The notes under the pieces are model-generated. The model searched no databases and was not told the origin of the DNA. It saw nothing but the letters and a program-made list of their open reading frames with translations. Positions 5,810-8,923 of a stretch of 8,923 nucleotides of DNA are shown here, piece after piece. Each line of letters starts with the position of its first letter. Within the stretch, counting starts at the first letter, position 1. This stretch comes from Acidobacteriota bacterium (lineage in GTDB: Bacteria; Acidobacteriota; HRBIN11). The translations under genes and the position numbers were made by a program. The stretch covers positions 1 to 8,923 of the forward strand of contig JAUQPV010000089.1 in the NCBI GenBank assembly GCA_030550225.1, written 5' to 3'.

Positions 5810-7513
5810 TTACTCTGTCAGGTCCTGGACCGTAGCGGTCACCCGGCCTCGGTGGAGGCGAACCTGCACGGCAGTCCCGACCTGAAGCTGATCGATCCCC
5901 CGCACGACCTGACCGTCCATCGTCATGCAGATGCTGTAGCCCCGGGCCAAGACAGCTTCGGGCCCGGCCTGTAGGAGGCGAGTCCGGTATTGGTCCCAGA
6001 CCTGCCACCCGTCGGTCCACCCCCGCTCGGCGGCCCGGTCGCACCGGGTCGTCAGGTCCGCCCATGCTCGATGCGAGTCTTCATAGGTCTTTTCTAAGAC
6101 TCGGACCGACAAACGTTCCCGGACGGCCTCGAAGGTCCGGGCCCAAGCCTGCAAGGCGCCCTGCACGCTGGACCCGAGCCGCTCGCGGAGGCGCTGGACG
6201 TCTACCATCCGTTCCGTGTAAAGCCCATAGAGACGTCCGGGCTCCATCCGTCCCCTTAGGTCCCGCAGGGTCATCTCGACTCGGGCGACCGCTTGTCGCA
6301 AGCTCTCGACCATCGTCACGGTGAGGTCGGCCAGGACGGCCGTATGCCGGTCGATCCAACGGTCGATGAAAACGAAAGCCGTCTCGCTCCGGGTCTGACT
6401 GTAGGCGTGCTCCTTTGCCAGAAGGGCTGTTCGGATGGCCTGATCGAGACGATAGGACCAAATCCTCCATTCGTCGATCCGGGCGCGCCGAGCCTGAAGG
6501 ACCCGCTGGGCCGCCTGAGTCGGCGTCGAGGCCCGCACGTCGGCGACCAAGTCGCTGATCGTCTCGTCTTTCTCGTGACCGACGGCCGAGATGACGACCT
6601 TTCCCATCCGTTCGGACACGAGGCGGATCGTCCGGGCGAGCCTCTCGTCGTTGAAGGCCCAGAGGTCCTCGACGGACCCCCCGCCCCGACCGACGATGAT
6701 GACCTGGACGTCGGGCCGCTGACCCAGGGTCTGCAGACCCTGAATCAGCTGGGGCGGGGCGGCGTCCCCCTGGACCTGGGCATGATAAAGGACGACCCGT
6801 AGGTACGTCTGGCCCTCTCCCAGGCGCTCGGATCGGATGAAATCGGCGAGGGACGTCAGGCACGTCGGGGGGATGCCCTCCAAGACAAGGCCCGTACTGC
6901 CCTGGTCGTGCAGGGTCTTCAGGATATCCCGGACGGCCGCCCCGTCGACGGACGTCACGACGCCGACCGTATCGATCCAGGCCGGCAGGGGCCGCTTGCG
7001 CCGCTCGTCCAGTAAGCCCTCGGCGCTCAGCTTCTCCTTTAGCTGAAGGTACCGAGCATGAAGTAGGCCGGCGCCTTCAGGCACGACCTGTCGGACCCGC
7101 AGGCTACAGGAACTACGTTTCTCGCTGGAGTAAAACGTGATCGTCCCAAAGAATACGTACACCTGGCCGTTCTCCGGGACGATCCCGACATGAGTCCGGT
7201 CGAAGATGACCGCGTCTAATTGGGCCTCTTCGTCCTTAATCGTGAAGAAGACCCAGTCGTTGTATAGCCGGCAGTTGGACACCTCGCCCCGGACCCACAC
7301 GGCCGGGAACTGACTCCGCAGGAGGTCGTCGATCTGACGGGCGATCTCGCTGACCCGCCAGACCCGAACGCTGGCCGGAATGCCGGAGGAAACCGACGGA
7401 CTGCCCTCCGGGGCGGTGGGCGCGATCGGCCCCCACAGGTCCTCGACAGTCGTCCAGTCCGCCTCGGCCGCCGCTGGGTCCGTCGGCCTGAAGGGCTTGG
7501 CTATGTCTGCCAT
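5810..7513 (-). CDS. xseA: Exodeoxyribonuclease VII large subunit
   Basis: This 567-residue protein is the catalytic subunit of exonuclease VII, which with XseB degrades single-stranded DNA in repair and recombination. Residues 1-48 are a Pro/Ala-rich extension. An OB-fold DNA-binding domain follows at about 50-145 (VSEIARQI, FPAVWVRGEVSN at 69-80, FTIKDEEAQLDAVIF at 90-104). The catalytic domain has KRPLPAWIDTVGVVTS (173-188), GAAVRDIL (191-198), VIIVGRGGGSVEDLWAFN (271-288), ISAVGHEKDETISD (308-321) and ADVRASTPTQAA (324-335). A long helical C-terminal region ends in a small strand-rich segment (RGYSICM...QVVRGIDQL). The protein is longer than the roughly 450-residue E. coli enzyme. Part of the excess is an insertion of about 25-30 residues at about 206-236, between GAAVRDIL and the VLYHAQVQGD segment. 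The ATG at 7513 has GGAGG 6 nt upstream. A start at 7591 would translate the promoter region and is rejected. Confidence 0.96.
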   Translation of the reverse strand: MADIAKPFRPTDPAAAEADWTTVEDLWGPIAPTAPEGSPSVSSGIPASVRVWRVSEIARQIDDLLRSQFPAVWVRGEVSNCRLYNDWVFFTIKDEEAQLDAVIFDRTHVGIVPENGQVYVFFGTITFYSSEKRSSCSLRVRQVVPEGAGLLHARYLQLKEKLSAEGLLDERRKRPLPAWIDTVGVVTSVDGAAVRDILKTLHDQGSTGLVLEGIPPTCLTSLADFIRSERLGEGQTYLRVVLYHAQVQGDAAPPQLIQGLQTLGQRPDVQVIIVGRGGGSVEDLWAFNDERLARTIRLVSERMGKVVISAVGHEKDETISDLVADVRASTPTQAAQRVLQARRARIDEWRIWSYRLDQAIRTALLAKEHAYSQTRSETAFVFIDRWIDRHTAVLADLTVTMVESLRQAVARVEMTLRDLRGRMEPGRLYGLYTERMVDVQRLRERLGSSVQGALQAWARTFEAVRERLSVRVLEKTYEDSHRAWADLTTRCDRAAERGWTDGWQVWDQYRTRLLQAGPEAVLARGYSICMTMDGQVVRGIDQLQVGTAVQVRLHRGRVTATVQDLTE

Positions 7514-7532
7514 GCGGAACCTCCGAGACCCT

Positions 7533-7540
7533 ATTATAAT
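7533..7540. promoter_or_regulatory. Palindromic, possibly bidirectional -10 box
   Basis: ATTATAAT is a perfect palindrome, so a TATAAT hexamer is readable on both strands: 7535-7540 on plus and 7538-7533 on minus. It sits in the 96-bp gap between divergent genes and is a rare AT-rich patch here. On minus it would start RNA near 7526, giving xseA a leader of about 13 nt that just includes its ribosome-binding site. On plus it would start RNA near 7547, before the membrane-protein gene. No recognisable -35 hexamer is found for either direction, which lowers confidence. A CCCCC-TGAC-GGGGG stem (7546-7559) lies beside it. Confidence 0.45.
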
Positions 7541-7561
7541 CGTTTCCCCCTGACGGGGGGT

Positions 7562-7627
7562 ATGGATGGGGTGCTGGGTGCTCGGTAACAAGTCTACGGT
7601 CTATGGTCTATGGTCTCTATGGTCTCC
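7562..7627 (+). repeat. GGGTGCT doublet and GGTCTAY 7-bp word tract
   Basis: GGGTGCT occurs at 7569 and 7576. GTCT then begins at 7592, 7599, 7606 and 7613, exactly 7 bp apart, with further copies at 7622 and 7628. The ATG codons proposed as starts of the membrane-protein gene (7610 and 7619) are inside this tract. The same word is found at 5778-5806 in the same orientation. Confidence 0.85.
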
Positions 7628-8398
7628 GTCTTTTATGTGGGCCTGATGGGCCTGTCCCTTGGCGCCGTTTTGAGTTTGAGTCTGCTTCGCATCCGCCAGA
7701 CGGGCGTCGGACTGTTCGTCCTCGTCAGTCTGTGTGGGGCGGGTCTTGTCCTCCTCGGGACGGCCGGCCTACCCCCGCAGGCCCGGACCATCGCCCCAAG
7801 CTTGTGGGTGGCGCATTGGGCGTGGCTCATCCTGACGCTCATCTGGGGCGGGACGGCGTGGCTCCTGCCGACCCGCTGGGCACAGACCCTGTGGTGGCCA
7901 GTCCCCCTGGCGGCCCTCGGGTGGTGGATGGCCGTCGTAGCCTACCTATCGGACGCCTTGGGTCTTCCGACGGGCCTCGTCGGCGGCGGGACACTCCTCT
8001 TGACAGCCCTCCTGATGGGCTCCGTCAGCACGGCGATGGTCGTCGGCCACTGGTACCTGGTGAATCCGGGCCTGAGCATCCGGGCCTTGGAGCAGATGAG
8101 CCTGGCTTATTTGGGGATCGCCCTGGCCCGTCTGGCTTGGGCGGTCGGCTGGACCTTCCACGACTGGGACCGCTACCGAGACTTCCTGGCCGGGTGGAGC
8201 CTGGACGCCGTCTTCCTACTCCAGCGATGGGGCTTCAGTCTCCTGCTGTCGCCGGTCCTGGCTTGGATGGTCTACCGGACGGCGAAGATCCGCTCGACCC
8301 AATCGGCGACCGGTATCCTCTATGCGGCGATGGTCGTGACGATCATCGGCGAATTCGTCGGCCTCTACCTGTGGCTCCACCGGGGCCTCCTGCAATGA
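7610..8398 (+). CDS. Eight-helix integral membrane protein of unknown function
   Basis: The product has up to 262 residues and is highly hydrophobic, with about eight predicted membrane segments: 7-26, 33-53, 66-86, 93-113, 124-146, 163-182, 198-222 and 235-256. Between segments 5 and 6 lies GHWYLVNPGLS (146-156), followed by a polar RALEQMS stretch. Basic residues (RIR 27-29, YRTAKIR 222-228) mark likely cytoplasmic loops. No transporter or enzyme motif is recognised. The histidine in GHWYL could be functional, but that is a guess. The start is uncertain: ATG at 7610 and ATG at 7619 are both in frame and lie in a tandem word tract. Neither has a Shine-Dalgarno sequence, so the mRNA may be poorly led or the start may be further in. 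It is the only plus-strand gene here and diverges from xseA. Confidence 0.85.
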   Translation: MVSMVSVFYVGLMGLSLGAVLSLSLLRIRQTGVGLFVLVSLCGAGLVLLGTAGLPPQARTIAPSLWVAHWAWLILTLIWGGTAWLLPTRWAQTLWWPVPLAALGWWMAVVAYLSDALGLPTGLVGGGTLLLTALLMGSVSTAMVVGHWYLVNPGLSIRALEQMSLAYLGIALARLAWAVGWTFHDWDRYRDFLAGWSLDAVFLLQRWGFSLLLSPVLAWMVYRTAKIRSTQSATGILYAAMVVTIIGEFVGLYLWLHRGLLQ

Positions 8399-8464
8399 GG
8401 CCATTGCTGAGGGCCATGGACGATAGACCCCAGACCATGGACCCGACGTCACACCATCACGAAT
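8399..8464. repeat. GGTCT/AGACC 7-bp word tract after the membrane-protein gene
   Basis: RGAC begins at 8418, 8425, 8432 and 8439, an exact 7-bp period, in the orientation opposite to the tract at 7592-7616. CCATGGAC flanks the tract at both ends (8414-8421 and 8435-8442). No coding signal is seen. Confidence 0.75.
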
Positions 8465-8536
8465 CTTGAAACATCGTGCTTCCCGGGCGATGGAAAAGGC
8501 CTGCCGCCATTCTCACGGGCCGAACAGCTCTACTAA
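8465..8536 (-). repeat. Three-copy intergenic element, copy 1
   Basis: In minus orientation the element begins TTAGTAGAGCTGTTCGG and ends GGGAAGCACGATGTTTCAAG. It shares a perfect 32-bp block (8505-8536) with copy 2 (8769-8800), and its other end (8465-8495) is also closely similar. The middle portion differs in length. Its terminator-like T-run is broken (TGTTT). It is unfamiliar to me as a named repeat. Confidence 0.85.
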
Positions 8537-8549
8537 CAGAGCGGTTCGG
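8520..8549. repeat. Hairpin at the junction of element copies 1 and 2-inverted
   Basis: CCGAACAGCTCT (8520-8531) and AGAGCGGTTCGG (8538-8549) pair over 12 bp with one mismatch around a six-base loop. The hairpin arises because two copies of the element meet head to head. Confidence 0.75.
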
Positions 8550-8609
8550 TTCGAGAAAAGCCTGATGAATTCAGCTTTTCCGACCCTCCGGGAAAGACGA
8601 TTTTTCAAG
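8532..8609 (+). repeat. Three-copy intergenic element, inverted middle copy
   Basis: Read on the plus strand it runs from CTAACAGAGCGGTTCGG to GGGAAAGACGATTTTTCAAG. This matches the minus-strand reading of the other two copies at both ends: only a few differences in the first 17 and last 22 bases, and a diverged middle. The middle contains its own stem, GAAAAG-C-CTGA with TCAG-CTTTTC (8555-8580). Its start overlaps the end of copy 1 by about 5 bp. Confidence 0.75.
8575..8605 (+). terminator. Terminator-like hairpin for the membrane-protein gene
   Basis: CTTTTCC (8575-8581) pairs with GGGAAAG (8590-8596) around an eight-base loop. ACGA and then TTTTT (8601-8605) follow. The 4-nt gap before the T-run makes it imperfect. 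It lies 177 bp after the stop of the plus-strand gene. CTTTTC can alternatively pair upstream with GAAAAG (8555-8560), so two exclusive folds are possible. Confidence 0.5.
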
Positions 8610-8724
8610 CATTCGGCAGATGGGCCGTCGGCAGGTCGGCAGATAGGGCTACAGGACGGGAAACGCCGTCCCCGAGGCCCAAAGCTCCTTTGTATCCCGC
8701 ATCTCGTATCCCGCATCCCGTATC
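8610..8724. repeat. GGCAGRTN and ATCCCGY word tracts between element copies
   Basis: GGCAG begins at 8615, 8630 and 8638 with a variant GGCCG at 8623 (8, 7 and 8 bp apart). This is the same word family as at 1902-1941. ATCYC then begins at 8694, 8701, 8708 and 8715, and ATCCT at 8722, an exact 7-bp period over five units. The stretch between (8650-8690) shows nothing I can identify. Confidence 0.85.
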
Positions 8725-8800
8725 CTTGAAAAATCGTGCTTCCCGGCCGGTGGGAAAGATTGATGGGACGCCATTCTCACGGGCCGAACAGCTCTACTAA
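8725..8800 (-). repeat. Three-copy intergenic element, copy 3
   Basis: This copy has the same orientation as copy 1. The 32-bp block at 8769-8800 is identical to 8505-8536, and the CTTGAA...ATCGTGCTTCCCGG end (8725-8745) differs from copy 1 by one base. Read on minus, similarity begins exactly at the tandem stop TAGTAG of the gene entering from the right, so the element is that gene's 3' flank. Confidence 0.85.
8729..8758 (-). terminator. Terminator-like hairpin for the right-edge gene
   Basis: On the minus strand CTTTCCC (8758-8752) pairs with GGGAAG (8744-8739), one T bulged, around a seven-base loop. CACGA and TTTTT (8733-8729) follow. It has the same hairpin-spacer-T-run layout as the plus-strand terminator at 8575-8605, and lies about 40 bp after the stop at 8797. 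Confidence 0.5.
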
Positions 8801-8923
8801 GCCAGGAGGCTACAGCCGCGGGGTTCGGTCTCGGGGAGACGGCCCTCAAGGGTCAGGCCCGCTCCGTCGAGGGTCCCGACGTCCTCCGTCACGATGAAGG
8901 CGAGGCTATCGAGGTTCGCCGGG
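8797..8923 (-). CDS. C-terminal fragment of an unidentified protein
   Basis: Only one minus-strand frame stays open from the right edge. It encodes 41 residues: it starts PANLDSLAFIVTEDVG, continues TLDGAGLTLEGRLPETEPRG and ends CSLLA, before a tandem TAGTAG. The composition is protein-like (alternating hydrophobic and acidic residues, G/C third positions), while the other two minus frames close quickly. No family is recognised from so short a piece. The stop codon is the first base block of repeat element copy 3, and a terminator-like hairpin follows. A plus-strand gene cannot be excluded, but it would have to begin inside the repeat. Confidence 0.5.
   Translation of the reverse strand, partial: PANLDSLAFIVTEDVGTLDGAGLTLEGRLPETEPRGCSLLA

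Noticed and set aside
8614..8725. CRISPR array
   Set aside because: Units are 7-8 bp and directly tandem, with no repeat-spacer alternation of CRISPR size and no cas gene.
8466..8729. Small plus-strand gene between the convergent genes
   Set aside because: It would run through all three repeat copies and word tracts; no ribosome-binding site or recognisable protein.

Overview
The window is GC-rich bacterial chromosome with long G/C-ended reading frames and good Shine-Dalgarno sites. Gene content is XseA/XseB, a sigma-54 activator and a DHH-CBS protein of the tRNA nucleotidyltransferase type. This fits a Gram-negative, possibly thermophilic and uncultured lineage such as an Acidobacteriota or deltaproteobacterial relative. 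That placement is a weak inference, because no rRNA or marker gene is present. No mobile element, CRISPR array or tRNA was seen.

Most genes are on the minus strand. Reading that strand from right to left: xseA (7513-5810); a 253-bp hairpin-rich spacer; xseB (5556-5344); a 131-bp spacer; a GAF-AAA+-Fis sigma-54-dependent regulator (5212-3224) overlapping by a GTGA junction an exported TPR-like protein (3227-2016); a 133-bp spacer; a degenerate class III nucleotidyl cyclase-like protein (1882-1250); and a DHH-DHHA1-CBS protein (1215 to beyond the left edge). One plus-strand gene, an eight-helix membrane protein (7610-8398), diverges from xseA across a perfectly palindromic -10-like box. It converges on a minus-strand gene fragment entering from the right edge (8923-8797).

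xseA and xseB encode the two subunits of exodeoxyribonuclease VII. The regulator and the TPR-like protein are translationally coupled and probably act together. The cyclase-like and DHH-CBS genes form a second tight pair behind a possible sigma-54-type promoter.

The most unusual feature lies between the genes. Every spacer longer than about 90 bp carries short tracts of degenerate 7- or 8-bp tandem words (GGTCTAY, GGCAGRTN, CCGAAYTN, GCGAAYG, ATCCCGY), often in near-exact register. Variation in each family is mostly a C/T or G/A change at one position. The 398-bp convergent spacer at 8399-8796 also holds three copies of a 72-78 bp element, the middle one inverted. Each copy ends in a terminator-like hairpin, and the first two copies form a giant inverted repeat. 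I do not recognise this element or these word tracts as a named system.
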